This document shows, one piece after another, positions 16,570 through 24,429 of a stretch of 64,000 nt of DNA. The notes beneath the pieces are model-generated. The model was not told the origin of the DNA. It did not search any database and saw only the letters and a list, made by a program, of their open reading frames with translations. The translations under genes were made by a program, and so were the position numbers. Source of the DNA: Rhodococcus sp. W8901 (GTDB lineage Bacteria > Actinomycetota > Actinomycetes > Mycobacteriales > Mycobacteriaceae); assembly GCF_013348805.1 (NCBI RefSeq), contig NZ_CP054690.1:4774001-4838000 (forward strand), read 5' to 3'. Within the stretch, counting starts at the first letter, position 1. Every line of letters begins with the position of its first letter.

Positions 16570-17025
16570 TCAAGGGCGTTCCTCCGCATCGCACATGTAT
16601 CCGAGATAGGCGCCGTGACGGCGCGAGACGTGGTGGTAGACGACGAGCGTGGCACCGCAGGTGAGGCACGTGCAGCGCTCGCCCGGCGCCGAGTCCGTGG
16701 CGTGCACCTGATGGCAGTGCGCGCAGTACACGCGCCGCAGGTCGGTGCCGACCACGTCGGAGAGGATCTCCTGGTCCAGCGCGCCGGCGGCGGTGGCCAG
16801 CGCCCGCGCCTGCAGCACCGTCACCTCGTCGCCGACCAGGACCAGGCGCCATCCGACGCGGGCCGCCGCCAACTCGCGACCCAGGACGGCCTCGGCGCCC
16901 GCCGTCCACCCGGGCGGCATTCGCAGCCAACTGACGCGCCGTCCGGCGAAGCCCGCGACTAGCACCCGCGCCCGCGCCTCGACGTCCCACCGCGGCACGC
17001 TGGTGGTTTCCATGCAGACACTCAT
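16570..17025 (-). CDS. dmmA: DmmA-family dimethylamine monooxygenase subunit
   Basis: 151 residues from ATG 17025, seven bases after the cupin stop; ATG 17013 is a second choice. The first 90 residues form an alpha/beta domain (VLVAGFAGRRVSWLRMPPGW...WRLVLVGDEVTVLQARA). The C-terminal third is a metal-binding ribbon with Cys101, Cys104, Cys118, Cys120 and Cys123 and several His residues. This two-part layout fits the DmmA family, which occurs with a haem N-demethylase and a reductase as here. The role in catalysis is unknown. Assignment rests on both architecture and neighbours. Confidence 0.75.
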   Translation of the reverse strand: MSVCMETTSVPRWDVEARARVLVAGFAGRRVSWLRMPPGWTAGAEAVLGRELAAARVGWRLVLVGDEVTVLQARALATAAGALDQEILSDVVGTDLRRVYCAHCHQVHATDSAPGERCTCLTCGATLVVYHHVSRRHGAYLGYMCDAEERP

Positions 17026-17032
17026 GTCGCGC

Positions 17033-17410
17033 CTAGGGTGCGAACGAGCGCAGGCCGACGTAGAACGCCAATGCGCGGTCGGGGGTGGTGAACCGGATCC
17101 GGGAGCCCGCCGGGAAGAAGATCGCATCGCGTGGCCCCGCCTCCTCCACCTGGCCGGTGTCGAGGTTCTCGAGCCGGAACCGGCCGTCGAGCACCACCTT
17201 CATCTCGTCGTAGTCGTAGACGTAGTCGAGCGGCGCGTCGGTGTGGACCAGCTCGAAGTAGCCGGCGGCCATCGCCGACCCGTCGGGGTTGGGGTAGACG
17301 TCGGCGATGTAGCCCTCGGTGCCGGGGAACTCCGTCCGGGGCATCTGCGGCAGCGACTTCCAGAAGTCCGGGGTGACCCGGAACGCGGGCGTGGTGGCGG
17401 TGTCGGACAT
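17033..17410 (-). CDS. Cupin-domain protein leading the dimethylamine monooxygenase operon
   Basis: 125 residues from ATG 17410, with GAGGAG five bases upstream. A single beta-barrel cupin with YVYDYDEMKVVLDGRFRLENLDTG and AIFFPAGSRIRFTTPD, similar to EutQ-type and DUF861 cupins. The first motif is poor in His, so metal binding is uncertain. As the first of four co-directional genes it matches the four-gene make-up of known dmmDABC operons. It may bind the amine or assist assembly. Transcribed divergently from the GMAS gene across a 289-base regulatory gap. Confidence 0.8.
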   Translation of the reverse strand: MSDTATTPAFRVTPDFWKSLPQMPRTEFPGTEGYIADVYPNPDGSAMAAGYFELVHTDAPLDYVYDYDEMKVVLDGRFRLENLDTGQVEEAGPRDAIFFPAGSRIRFTTPDRALAFYVGLRSFAP

Positions 17411-17505
17411 GTCTGCTCCTCGTGGTGCGGCGACAGTAGTAGGGGGCGCCGATCGCTGGCGTGAAACGCACAGTAATGAGATGAAACCCGGAAGCGATTA
17501 CATGC

Positions 17506-17524
17506 CGGTTAACCCTTGTAACCG
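17506..17524. promoter_or_regulatory. Inverted repeat in the divergent dmm/gmas intergenic region
   Basis: CGGTTA-N7-TAACCG is a perfect 6-7-6 inverted repeat, 96 bases from the cupin ATG and 176 from the GMAS ATG. Its size fits a dimeric helix-turn-helix protein. The XRE-cupin regulator at 22248 is the obvious candidate, but nothing in the sequence proves it. Confidence 0.4.
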
Positions 17525-17587
17525 AATCCTCCTTCGTCACAACAGTTCCCAGCCCGCCATCCCCGTACGCACCGCCCCGACCCGGCC

Positions 17588-17614
17588 GTCACGACAACCT
17601 CACTCACCCGTAAC
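17588..17614 (+). promoter_or_regulatory. GlnR-like box with three phased half sites
   Basis: GTCAC (17588-17592), six bases, CTCAC (17599-17603), six bases, GTAAC (17610-17614). The AC pairs recur at an exact 11-base period, matching the actinobacterial GlnR pattern GTnAC-N6-GAAAC and the AC-N9-AC rule. It lies 26 bases upstream of a good -35, the normal place for an activator. Suggests induction under nitrogen limitation. Confidence 0.6.
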
Positions 17615-17639
17615 GTGGCCGTCATCGACGGCATGTTTC

Positions 17640-17668
17640 CTGACATGCGACACCGATTCACCTAATGA
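17640..17668 (+). promoter_or_regulatory. Promoter of the gmas-mgs operon
   Basis: CTGACA (17640-17645) and TAATGA (17663-17668) are separated by 17 bases, close to the vegetative consensus. The predicted start near 17675 leaves a leader of about 25 bases that contains the GAGGAG ribosome site (17689-17694). Confidence 0.55.
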
Positions 17669-17699
17669 AACACTCGTCGTCGAATCCCGAGGAGTCCAC

Positions 17700-19100
17700 A
17701 TGGCGCTCGACCCCGCCGATCTGACCGTGATGCGCCTGCCGGCCACCGCGACGCCGGACGCCCCCGCACACTCCGACCTCGCCGCGCTGGCCCGGGCCAC
17801 CGACACCCGCTTCATCCTCGCGGTGTTCACCAACCTCACCGGCAAGCCGTGCGCCAAGCTCGTCCCGGTCGAAGCGGCCGACGAACTCCAGTACGACGGC
17901 GTCGGATTCGCCGGCTACGCCGCCGCGGCGATGGGCCAGCAGCCACAAGACCCCGATCTGGTCGCGATCCCCGACCTCACGTCCTTCACCCCGATCCCGT
18001 TCGTCCGGCCCGGTCTCGCGCTGGTGCACTGCGACCCGCATGTCGAGGGCACACCCTGGCCGTTCGCGCCGCGGGTGATTCTGCGAAAGGTGCTCGCGCA
18101 GGCCGCCGAACTGGGCCTGGACGTCAAGATCGGCACCGAGATCGAATACTTCCTCGTCGACCGCGACGAGCACGGGGTGCTGCGCACCGCCGACGCCCTC
18201 GACACCTCCCGCCGACCCTGCTACGACGCCCGCGACGTCACCCGCATGTACGAACACCTCACCGCGATCTCGGCCGCGATGAACCAGCTGGGCTGGGGCA
18301 ACTACGCCAACGACCACGAGGACGGCAACGGCCAGTTCGAACAGAACTTCCAGTACGCCGACGCCCTCACCACCGCCGACCGCGTCATGACCCTGCGCTA
18401 CCTCATCTCGGTGCTTGCCGAACAGCGCGGCATGACGGCGACATTCATGCCCAAGCCGTTCGCCGACCGCACCGGCAGCGGCATGCACATGCACCTGTCG
18501 CTGTGGCGCGACGGCTCCCCGGTGTTCCCGGACGCCGCCGACCCCCGCGGCCTGGGCCTGTCGAGCACCGCGTACTCGTTCATCGGCGGTCTCCTCGACC
18601 ACGCCTGCGCGCTGCAGGGCGTGCTGGCGCCGACGGTGAACTCCTACAAGCGGACCGGTGCGCTGTCCACCAGCGGCGGCGCGACGTGGTCGCCACGGCG
18701 GCCCACGTACGGCGGCAACGACCGCACCCACTACCTGCGCGTGCCCGACGGCAACCGGGTGGAGCTGCGCGGCGGCGACGGCTCCGCCAACCCGTACCTC
18801 GCGTCCGCCGCGACCGTCGCGGCCGGGCTCGACGGGATCCGCCGCGGCATCGACCCCGGCGAGCCGGGCAGTGGCATCGACCCCGGCCCGGCGGGGAGCG
18901 GCTCCGGCGCCGACGTCCTGCCGATGACGCTGCTACACGCGATGGACGCCCTCGCCGCGGACACCGTCGTGACCGGCGCGCTCGACGCGGCCGGGGCGGG
19001 TGTCGCCGACTACTTCACTGCCCTCAAGCGTGACGAGTTCTTCGACTGGCACAACACGGTGACGCCGTGGGAGGTGGACAGCTACCTGACCGCGTTCTGA
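17700..19100 (+). CDS. Type III glutamine-synthetase-like ligase, probable gamma-glutamylmethylamide synthetase
   Basis: 466 residues from ATG 17700 with GAGGAG five bases upstream. Glutamine synthetase motifs in order: GTEIEYFL (145-152), HEDGNGQFEQNF (206-217), PKPFADRTGSGMHMHLSL (251-268), NSYKR (314-318) and VELRGGDGSANPYLA (354-368). It belongs to the GlnT/type III group that includes GMAS, which joins methylamine to glutamate with ATP. The three genes that follow match N-methylglutamate synthase, which favours GMAS over ordinary ammonia assimilation. Preceded by a GlnR-like box. A 9-residue tandem repeat lies at about 383-400. Confidence 0.82.
   Translation: MALDPADLTVMRLPATATPDAPAHSDLAALARATDTRFILAVFTNLTGKPCAKLVPVEAADELQYDGVGFAGYAAAAMGQQPQDPDLVAIPDLTSFTPIPFVRPGLALVHCDPHVEGTPWPFAPRVILRKVLAQAAELGLDVKIGTEIEYFLVDRDEHGVLRTADALDTSRRPCYDARDVTRMYEHLTAISAAMNQLGWGNYANDHEDGNGQFEQNFQYADALTTADRVMTLRYLISVLAEQRGMTATFMPKPFADRTGSGMHMHLSLWRDGSPVFPDAADPRGLGLSSTAYSFIGGLLDHACALQGVLAPTVNSYKRTGALSTSGGATWSPRRPTYGGNDRTHYLRVPDGNRVELRGGDGSANPYLASAATVAAGLDGIRRGIDPGEPGSGIDPGPAGSGSGADVLPMTLLHAMDALAADTVVTGALDAAGAGVADYFTALKRDEFFDWHNTVTPWEVDSYLTAF
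18845..18898 (+). repeat. 27-bp tandem repeat inside the GMAS gene
   Basis: Two in-frame copies (18845-18871 and 18872-18898) encode GIDPGEPGS and GIDPGPAGS. The first 15 bases, GGCATCGACCCCGGC, are identical. They sit in a Gly/Pro-rich loop after the last synthetase motif, so copy number could vary without disturbing the active site. Confidence 0.75.
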
Positions 19101-19136
19101 CCACCGCCAGCATCTGACATCCAAGGGAGACAACAT

Positions 19137-20033
19137 ATGTGCGGAATCGTCGGGCTCCATCTGCGGGAGCCCTCGCTGTACCCGAAACTCGGTGAGCTAC
19201 TCACGGGGATGCTGGGCCAGATGGTGGACCGCGGGCCGGACTCGGCCGGGATGGCCATCTACGGTGACCCCACGTGGTCGCCGCCCGGGCACGCGACTGT
19301 GACCCTGCTCGACGCCGGCGTCACTGCGGAGGCGTTGGCCGCCGCGGTCGGGAGCGCGCTCGGCACCACGGTCGTCGGCATCGGCGCCGGACCGAACGCG
19401 GTGCTGCACGCGCCGGTTCCGGCCTCGGCACTGGCCGACGCGGCACTGGGTGAGGCCCCCGGCGCCATCCTCATCGGGTTCGGCGACGCCGTCGCGGTGC
19501 TCAAGGGCATGGGCGACCCCGTCGATCTCGCGCACCGGTTCGGACTGCCGCAGGCATCCGGCTGGCAGGGCGTCGCGCACACCCGGATGGCCACCGAATC
19601 CGCTGTCACCGCAGCGGGTTCGCACCCGTTCGCCGTCGGCTCCGACCAGTGCCTGGTCCACAACGGCTCGTTCTCCAATCACCTGAGCGTCAAGCGCGAG
19701 CTCGAGGCCGAGGGCGTCGCGTTCGACAGCGAGAACGACACCGAGGTCGGTGCCCGCTTCGTCGCGAAGCAACTCGCCGAGGGCGTCGACCTCGAGAAGG
19801 CACTGCGCCTGCTCGGCGAGCGCTTCGACGGCTTCTACACCCTGCTGGTGTCCACCGAGGACTCCTTCGCCGTCGTCCGCGATCCCATCGCGTGCAAGCC
19901 CGCGATCATCGCCGAGCACGACCGGTACGTCGCGATGGCGTCCGAGTACCGCGCCCTGGCCGGCCTGCCCGGCATCGCCGACGCCCGCATCTTCGAACCC
20001 GAGCCGGAAGAGGTTTACGTATGGCACCGCTGA
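19137..20033 (+). CDS. mgsA: N-methylglutamate synthase-like subunit A: class II glutamine amidotransferase
   Basis: 298 residues. MCGIVGLH places the nucleophilic Cys at position 2, as in Ntn amidotransferases. MVDRGPDSAGMAIYG and TRMATESAVTAAGSHPFAV are further active-site segments. It corresponds to the amidotransferase domain of glutamate synthase (GlxB/MgsA). In the N-methylglutamate pathway it would release methylamine from gamma-glutamylmethylamide. A ribosome site (AAGGGAG) lies just upstream. The next gene overlaps its last 13 bases. Confidence 0.85.
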   Translation: MCGIVGLHLREPSLYPKLGELLTGMLGQMVDRGPDSAGMAIYGDPTWSPPGHATVTLLDAGVTAEALAAAVGSALGTTVVGIGAGPNAVLHAPVPASALADAALGEAPGAILIGFGDAVAVLKGMGDPVDLAHRFGLPQASGWQGVAHTRMATESAVTAAGSHPFAVGSDQCLVHNGSFSNHLSVKRELEAEGVAFDSENDTEVGARFVAKQLAEGVDLEKALRLLGERFDGFYTLLVSTEDSFAVVRDPIACKPAIIAEHDRYVAMASEYRALAGLPGIADARIFEPEPEEVYVWHR

Positions 20034-20716
20034 CCGCCACCCCGACCACGTACGACGTGTCGGAGATCGGCACCCGCGAACTCAACGCCGCACTGCAGTC
20101 GACCGCGGCCCCCGCGGCCGTCGCCGTCGTCGAACCCGCCGGCGCGCATGCCCTGGCATGCGGTCTGGACGCTCCGATCGACGTCCGCATCGAGGGCCAC
20201 GTCGGCTACTACGCGGCCGGGATGAACCAGCAGGCGAACGTCGTCGTCGACGGGAACTCGGGCGTCGGTGTCGCCGAGAACATGATGTCCGGCACCGTCC
20301 GCGTCACCGGCGACGCGTCCCAGTCCGCGGGTGCCACCGCGCACGGCGGGCTGCTGGTGATCGAGGGCAACGCCGCCGCCCGGTGCGGCATCTCGATGAA
20401 GGGCGTCGACATCGTCGTCGGCGGCAGCATCGGCCACATGAGCGCGTTCATGGGACAGGCCGGACGCCTCGTCGTCCTCGGCGACGCCGGTGAGGCCCTG
20501 GGCGATTCGCTGTACGAGGCCCGCATCTACGTGCGCGGCACCGTCGCCTCGCTCGGCGCCGATTGCATCAAGAAGGAAATGCGCGACGAGCACCTCACCG
20601 AACTGCGAGAACTACTGGGCGCGGCCGGATTCGACGCCGACCCCACCGAATTCAGCCGGTACGGCTCGGCCCGCCGGCTCTACAACTTCCACGTCGACAA
20701 CGCCTCGTCCTACTGA
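20021..20716 (+). CDS. mgsB: N-methylglutamate synthase-like subunit B: GXGXG domain
   Basis: 231 residues from ATG 20021, preceded by GGAAGAGG (20006-20013). It forms the right-handed beta-helix of the glutamate synthase C-terminal domain, with repeated Gly-rich turns: VRIEGHVGYYAAGMNQQANVVV, GNSGVGVAENMMSG, GATAHGGLLVIEGN and VDIVVGGSIGHMSAFMGQAG. In glutamate synthase this domain is structural and lines the tunnel between the active sites. Corresponds to GlxC/MgsB. Starts inside mgsA, so the subunits are probably made in equal amounts. Confidence 0.85.
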   Translation: MAPLTATPTTYDVSEIGTRELNAALQSTAAPAAVAVVEPAGAHALACGLDAPIDVRIEGHVGYYAAGMNQQANVVVDGNSGVGVAENMMSGTVRVTGDASQSAGATAHGGLLVIEGNAAARCGISMKGVDIVVGGSIGHMSAFMGQAGRLVVLGDAGEALGDSLYEARIYVRGTVASLGADCIKKEMRDEHLTELRELLGAAGFDADPTEFSRYGSARRLYNFHVDNASSY

Positions 20717-20741
20717 CGCGCGCCACCCCCAGGAGGCCCGA

Positions 20742-22091
20742 ATGACCACGCACACCCCCGGCCTGCGCGAATCCGCGACGTTCGACCGCGACGTCATCCA
20801 CGAGATCCAGCGCGCCGCCGACACCGGCATCTACGACATCCGCGGTTGGGGTGCCAAGCGCAAGCTCCCCCACTTCGACGACCTGCTGTTCCTCGGCGCC
20901 TCGATGTCGCGCTATCCGCTCGAGGGCTACCGCGAACGCTGCGACACCGACGTGGTGCTCGGCGATCGGCACGCGAAGTTCCCTCTGCACCTCGACATCC
21001 CGATCACCATCGCGGGCATGAGCTTCGGCGCGCTGTCCGGGCGGGCGAAGGAGGCCCTGGGCCGTGGGGCCAGCGAGGTCGGCACCTCCACCACCACCGG
21101 CGACGGCGGCATGACGCCCGAGGAACGCGGCCAGTCCAAGAACCTGGTGTACCAGTACCTGCCGTCGCGGTACGGCATGAATCCCGACGACCTGCGCAAG
21201 GCCGACGCGATCGAGGTCGTCCTCGGGCAGGGCGCCAAGCCGGGCGGTGGCGGAATGCTGCTGGGGCAGAAGATCACCGACCGCGTCGCGGGGATGCGGA
21301 CGCTGCCCGTCGGCGTCGACCAGCGCAGCGCGTGCCGGCACCCGGACTGGACCGGGCCGGACGACCTCGCCATCAAGATCATCGAACTCCGCGAGATCAC
21401 CGGCTGGGAGAAGCCGATCTACGTCAAGGTCGGCGCCACCCGCACGTACTACGACGTCAAGCTCGCGGTGAAGGCCGGAGCCGACGTCATCGTCGTCGAC
21501 GGCATGCAGGGCGGCACCGCCGCGACGCAGGACGTGTTCATCGAGCACGTCGGCATCCCGACGCTCGCCGCGATCCCGCAGGCCGTGCAGGCGCTGCAGG
21601 AGATGGACGTCCATCGGCGCGGGGCGAACGGAGCGACGGGGGAATCCGGCGGGGTGCAGTTGATCGTGTCGGGCGGCATCCGCTCGGGCGCCGACGTCGC
21701 GAAGGCGATGGCCCTCGGCGCGGACGCCGTCGCGATCGGCACCGCCGCGCTGATCGCGTTGGGCGACAACCATCCCCGCTTCCAGAAGCAGTACGAGGCG
21801 ATCGGGTCGTCGGCGGGCTTCTACGACGACTTCCAGGCCGGCCGCGACCCTGCCGGGATCACCACGCAGGATCCCGAGCTACAGCAGAACTTCGACCCCG
21901 TCGAGGGCGGACGCCGGCTCGCGAACTACCTGCGAGTGCTCACGATGGAGGCGCAGACCCTCGCCCGCGCGTGCGGGAAGTCGCACCTGCGCAACCTCGA
22001 ACCGCAGGACCTCGTCGCACTCACCATCGAGGCGTCGGCGATGGCCCGCGTGCCGCTGGCCGGGACGAGCTGGATTCCCGGTCAGCTCTGA
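20742..22091 (+). CDS. mgsC: N-methylglutamate synthase-like subunit C: FMN-binding glutamate synthase domain
   Basis: 449 residues from ATG 20742 with AGGAGG (20731-20736) upstream. TIM-barrel FMN domain: ITIAGMSFGALSGRAKEALGRGA, TGDGGMTPEER, GQGAKPGGGGMLLG, KVGATRTYYDVKLAVKAGADVIVVDGMQGGT and VSGGIRSGADVAKAMALGADAVAIGTAAL. Corresponds to GlxD/MgsC, which binds released amine to 2-oxoglutarate reductively, giving N-methylglutamate from methylamine. A Cys cluster like that of the glutamate synthase iron-sulfur centre is not obvious, so the electron donor is uncertain. Confidence 0.86.
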   Translation: MTTHTPGLRESATFDRDVIHEIQRAADTGIYDIRGWGAKRKLPHFDDLLFLGASMSRYPLEGYRERCDTDVVLGDRHAKFPLHLDIPITIAGMSFGALSGRAKEALGRGASEVGTSTTTGDGGMTPEERGQSKNLVYQYLPSRYGMNPDDLRKADAIEVVLGQGAKPGGGGMLLGQKITDRVAGMRTLPVGVDQRSACRHPDWTGPDDLAIKIIELREITGWEKPIYVKVGATRTYYDVKLAVKAGADVIVVDGMQGGTAATQDVFIEHVGIPTLAAIPQAVQALQEMDVHRRGANGATGESGGVQLIVSGGIRSGADVAKAMALGADAVAIGTAALIALGDNHPRFQKQYEAIGSSAGFYDDFQAGRDPAGITTQDPELQQNFDPVEGGRRLANYLRVLTMEAQTLARACGKSHLRNLEPQDLVALTIEASAMARVPLAGTSWIPGQL

Positions 22092-22093
22092 CG

Positions 22094-22147
22094 TCGCACA
22101 CCTTTTCCCGGCGTCGCATAGGTATTCAGTACTGAAAAGGTGTGCGA
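22094..22147 (+). terminator. Long-loop hairpin after mgsC
   Basis: TCGCACACCTTTTC (22094-22107) pairs perfectly with GAAAAGGTGTGCGA (22134-22147). The 26-base loop ends in a small palindrome, TTCAGTACTGAA, that overlaps the stem. It starts three bases after the mgsC stop and probably ends the gmas-mgs transcript. An operator or attenuator role for the regulator that follows is also possible. Confidence 0.6.
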
Positions 22148-22247
22148 TGCCGACAGAACCTTTGCGGTGCCGGCACCCTCCACAACGCTCACCGCCCGAC
22201 CACCGCGCCCCGTCCACCGACAGTGGACGGGGCGCTACTGTGAGGCA

Positions 22248-22895
22248 ATGAGCCCGTCCCAGCGCCCCGTGCACCGCGACACCACCGAGCGCGAGGTGCC
22301 GGCCGACACTCCCACCGGCGTCGACCTCGAACGCGTCATCGCGGCGCAGGTCCGCAAGCTGCGCCTGGCGAGCGGGCTGTCGGTGGGCGACATGGCCGCG
22401 CGGGTCGGCATCTCGAAGGCGATGCTGTCGAAGATCGAGAACGCGCAGACCTCCTGCAGTCTCTCGACCCTCGCACGTCTGGCCGCGGGACTGGATGTGC
22501 CGGTGACGTCCTTGTTCCGCGGCGCCGACACCACGCGGGACGCGGTGTTCGTCGAGTCCGGCAACGGCGCGGTGATCGTCGGCCGCGGCACGCGGGTCGG
22601 GCATCATTACGAACTGCTCGGCGCCCTGCGCGGGCAGCACAAGCGCCTCGAACCGGTGCTCGTCACGCTCACCAACGCCAGCGAGGTGTTCCCGCTCTTC
22701 CAGCACCCCGGCACCGAACTGATCTACATGCTCGAGGGCGAGATGGTCTACGGGCACGGCGAGAGCGAGTACCGACTGCGTCCGGGTGACTCGCTGCTGC
22801 TCGACGGCGAGGGCCTGCACGGCCCGAACGAACTGGCGCAGTTGCCGATCCGCTTCCTGGCCGTCACCGCGTACCCGGACAATCACCAGGAGTGA
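22248..22895 (+). CDS. XRE-cupin transcriptional regulator
   Basis: 215 residues from ATG 22248. An N-terminal XRE helix-turn-helix (VRKLRLASGLSVGDMAARVGISKAMLSKIENAQTSCSLSTLARLAAGLDVPVTSLF, about residues 36-91) is joined to a C-terminal cupin (FQHPGTELIYMLEGEMVYGHGESEYRLRPGDSLLLDGEGLHGP). Proteins of this PuuR-like design sense small ligands, often amines or amino acids, through the cupin. Its position right after mgsC and its cupin make it the likely local controller of the methylated-amine genes. An extended reading from 22140 is not supported. Confidence 0.85.
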   Translation: MSPSQRPVHRDTTEREVPADTPTGVDLERVIAAQVRKLRLASGLSVGDMAARVGISKAMLSKIENAQTSCSLSTLARLAAGLDVPVTSLFRGADTTRDAVFVESGNGAVIVGRGTRVGHHYELLGALRGQHKRLEPVLVTLTNASEVFPLFQHPGTELIYMLEGEMVYGHGESEYRLRPGDSLLLDGEGLHGPNELAQLPIRFLAVTAYPDNHQE

Positions 22896-22911
22896 CGGGT
22901 AGCGTCGCCCC

Positions 22912-23289
22912 ATGGCGATAGCGCGAATGGGTTCGATCACTCTGGACTGTTCCGACCCTCCGACTCTGGCTGCCTTCTGGCGAGACCTACTCGGCGGAGA
23001 GATCTCCCGCTCGGGCGAGAGATACGTCAGCGTCCGGTTCGCAGGCGGCCTGCTCACCGCCATGCGCGTGCCGGGTTACCGGCCGCCCACCTGGCCGGGC
23101 GGCGAACTTCCCAAGCAGATTCACCTCGACGTGGTCGTCGACGATCTGGATGCCGCAGTAGTCGAGTCCGTGAAACTCGGCGCACGGCTCGCGCCCGAGC
23201 AGTACGCACCCGCGGTGAGCCGTGTCCTGATCGACCCGGCCGGACATCCGTTCTGCGTCTGTCTGCCCGTGGGCCCGTTGAGCGAGTGA
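22912..23289 (+). CDS. VOC family protein (glyoxalase-like)
   Basis: 125 residues. It starts MAIARMGSITLDCSDPPTLAAFWRDLLGG, typical of the glyoxalase-like domain of PF18029. A second module follows (KQIHLDVVVDDLDAAV, then VLIDPAGHPFCVCLP, whose DPAGHPFCV is a hallmark of this subgroup). Lies 16 bases after the XRE-cupin gene and may be co-transcribed. Function unknown. Confidence 0.8.
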   Translation: MAIARMGSITLDCSDPPTLAAFWRDLLGGEISRSGERYVSVRFAGGLLTAMRVPGYRPPTWPGGELPKQIHLDVVVDDLDAAVVESVKLGARLAPEQYAPAVSRVLIDPAGHPFCVCLPVGPLSE

Positions 23290-23313
23290 TCACAGCACGA
23301 ACTTTCAATTGAG

Positions 23314-23343
23314 TTGAAATTTCGATGAAGGTAAGCCTATGCT
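23314..23343 (+). promoter_or_regulatory. Promoter of the siderophore-binding lipoprotein gene
   Basis: TTGAAA (23314-23319), 18 bases, TATGCT (23338-23343). The -35 lies in a small inverted repeat, TTTCAA-N5-TTGAAA (23303-23319), and the -10 lies inside an iron box, so two regulators could act here. Confidence 0.5.
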
Positions 23344-23345
23344 CA
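23327..23345 (+). promoter_or_regulatory. IdeR/DmdR-type iron box
   Basis: GAAGGTAAGCCTATGCTCA matches the 19-base consensus TTAGGTTAGSCTAACCTAA at 13 positions, including the central AGCCTA. It covers the -10 of the following gene, so iron-loaded IdeR would repress it. This fits the product, a ferric-siderophore-binding lipoprotein. Confidence 0.6.
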
Positions 23346-23379
23346 CCGACGCATCGTCGACGCGTCGGAAGGCTCCTCC

Positions 23380-24429
23380 ATGAGATTCGCTCGATCCGGG
23401 ACCGCACGCCGGTCCGGACTGTTGTCCGGCCTGGTGGCCGCGGCCCTCGTCCTGGCGGGCTGCAGTTCGAGCGAGTCGCCGGCCGAGTCCGGCAGCACCG
23501 ACTTCGAGACCGTCACGATCGAACACGCCCTCGGCAAGGCTGTCATCACCGAGCAGCCCGAGCGCATCGTCGCCCTCGGCATGGGCTCGGCCGAGACCGC
23601 CATCGCGCTCGGCACCGTGCCGGTCGGCGTCGAGGAATACAAGTGGGGCAGCGACGAGACCGGCTACCTGCCGTGGATCCGCGAGGCGGTCACCGAGCGT
23701 GGCGCGGAGCTTCCCGTACAGCTGACCGGCGGCAGCGAGATCGACATCGAGGCGGTCGCCACGCTCGATCCGGACCTCATCCTCGCGCCGTGGTCGGGCA
23801 TCACGCAGCAGCAGTACGACTCACTCAGCACCCTCGCCCCCACCGTCGCCTACGCCGAGAAGGCGTGGACGATCACGTGGGAGGACCAGATGAAGATGAT
23901 CGGCAAGGCCATGGGCAAGTCAGCCGAGGCCGAACAGGAGATCGCGAAGATCAAGTCCCAGTTCGCCGACAGCATTGCCGCGCACCCCGAGTACGCCGAC
24001 GTCTCGTTCTCGTTCATCTACAACACCGGCCCCGGCACGCTGGGCGTGTTCTTCCCGAACGAGCAGCGGGTCGCGATGGTGCGCGGCCTCGGCCTGCAGG
24101 TCGATCCGATCGTGAACACCCTGCCGGAGACCGACGGCACCGACTCGTCGGTGATCGGGCTCGAGAACGCGCACCTGCTGAAGGACTCGGACCTGCTGTT
24201 CACGTTCTACTCGGACCCGGCGAACCGCGCCGAGACCGAGGCACAGCCGGTGTACGCCCAGATTCCGGCCGTCGCGCGCGGGTCCGTCGTGGCCCCGACG
24301 AACCAACCGTTCGTCACCGGCTCGTCGATGATCAATCCGCTGACTGTGCCGTGGTCGCTCGAACGCTACGTGCCGATGATCGACGAGGCGGTCGCCAAGC
24401 TCGACCAGCCCGCCGCCCAGGCCAACTAG
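23380..24429 (+). CDS. Iron-siderophore ABC transporter substrate-binding lipoprotein
   Basis: 349 residues. A lipoprotein signal ends in LVLAGC, with Cys28 as the lipid anchor. The rest is a FecB/FepB-type periplasmic-binding fold (PF01497): GKAVITEQPERIVALGMGSAETAIALGTVPVG, LDPDLILAPWSGITQQQYDSL and LSFIYNTG-like central strands. It binds ferric siderophores outside the membrane for import. No permease or ATPase lies in the window, so it depends on components elsewhere. Preceded by an iron box. Convergent with a GbsR-like regulator directly after its stop. Confidence 0.88.
   Translation: MRFARSGTARRSGLLSGLVAAALVLAGCSSSESPAESGSTDFETVTIEHALGKAVITEQPERIVALGMGSAETAIALGTVPVGVEEYKWGSDETGYLPWIREAVTERGAELPVQLTGGSEIDIEAVATLDPDLILAPWSGITQQQYDSLSTLAPTVAYAEKAWTITWEDQMKMIGKAMGKSAEAEQEIAKIKSQFADSIAAHPEYADVSFSFIYNTGPGTLGVFFPNEQRVAMVRGLGLQVDPIVNTLPETDGTDSSVIGLENAHLLKDSDLLFTFYSDPANRAETEAQPVYAQIPAVARGSVVAPTNQPFVTGSSMINPLTVPWSLERYVPMIDEAVAKLDQPAAQAN

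Noticed and set aside
17700-19100. Ordinary glutamine synthetase for ammonia assimilation
   Set aside because: Motifs alone allow it, but the type III group and the adjacent three split glutamate-synthase-like genes favour GMAS. Kept as an alternative in the feature.
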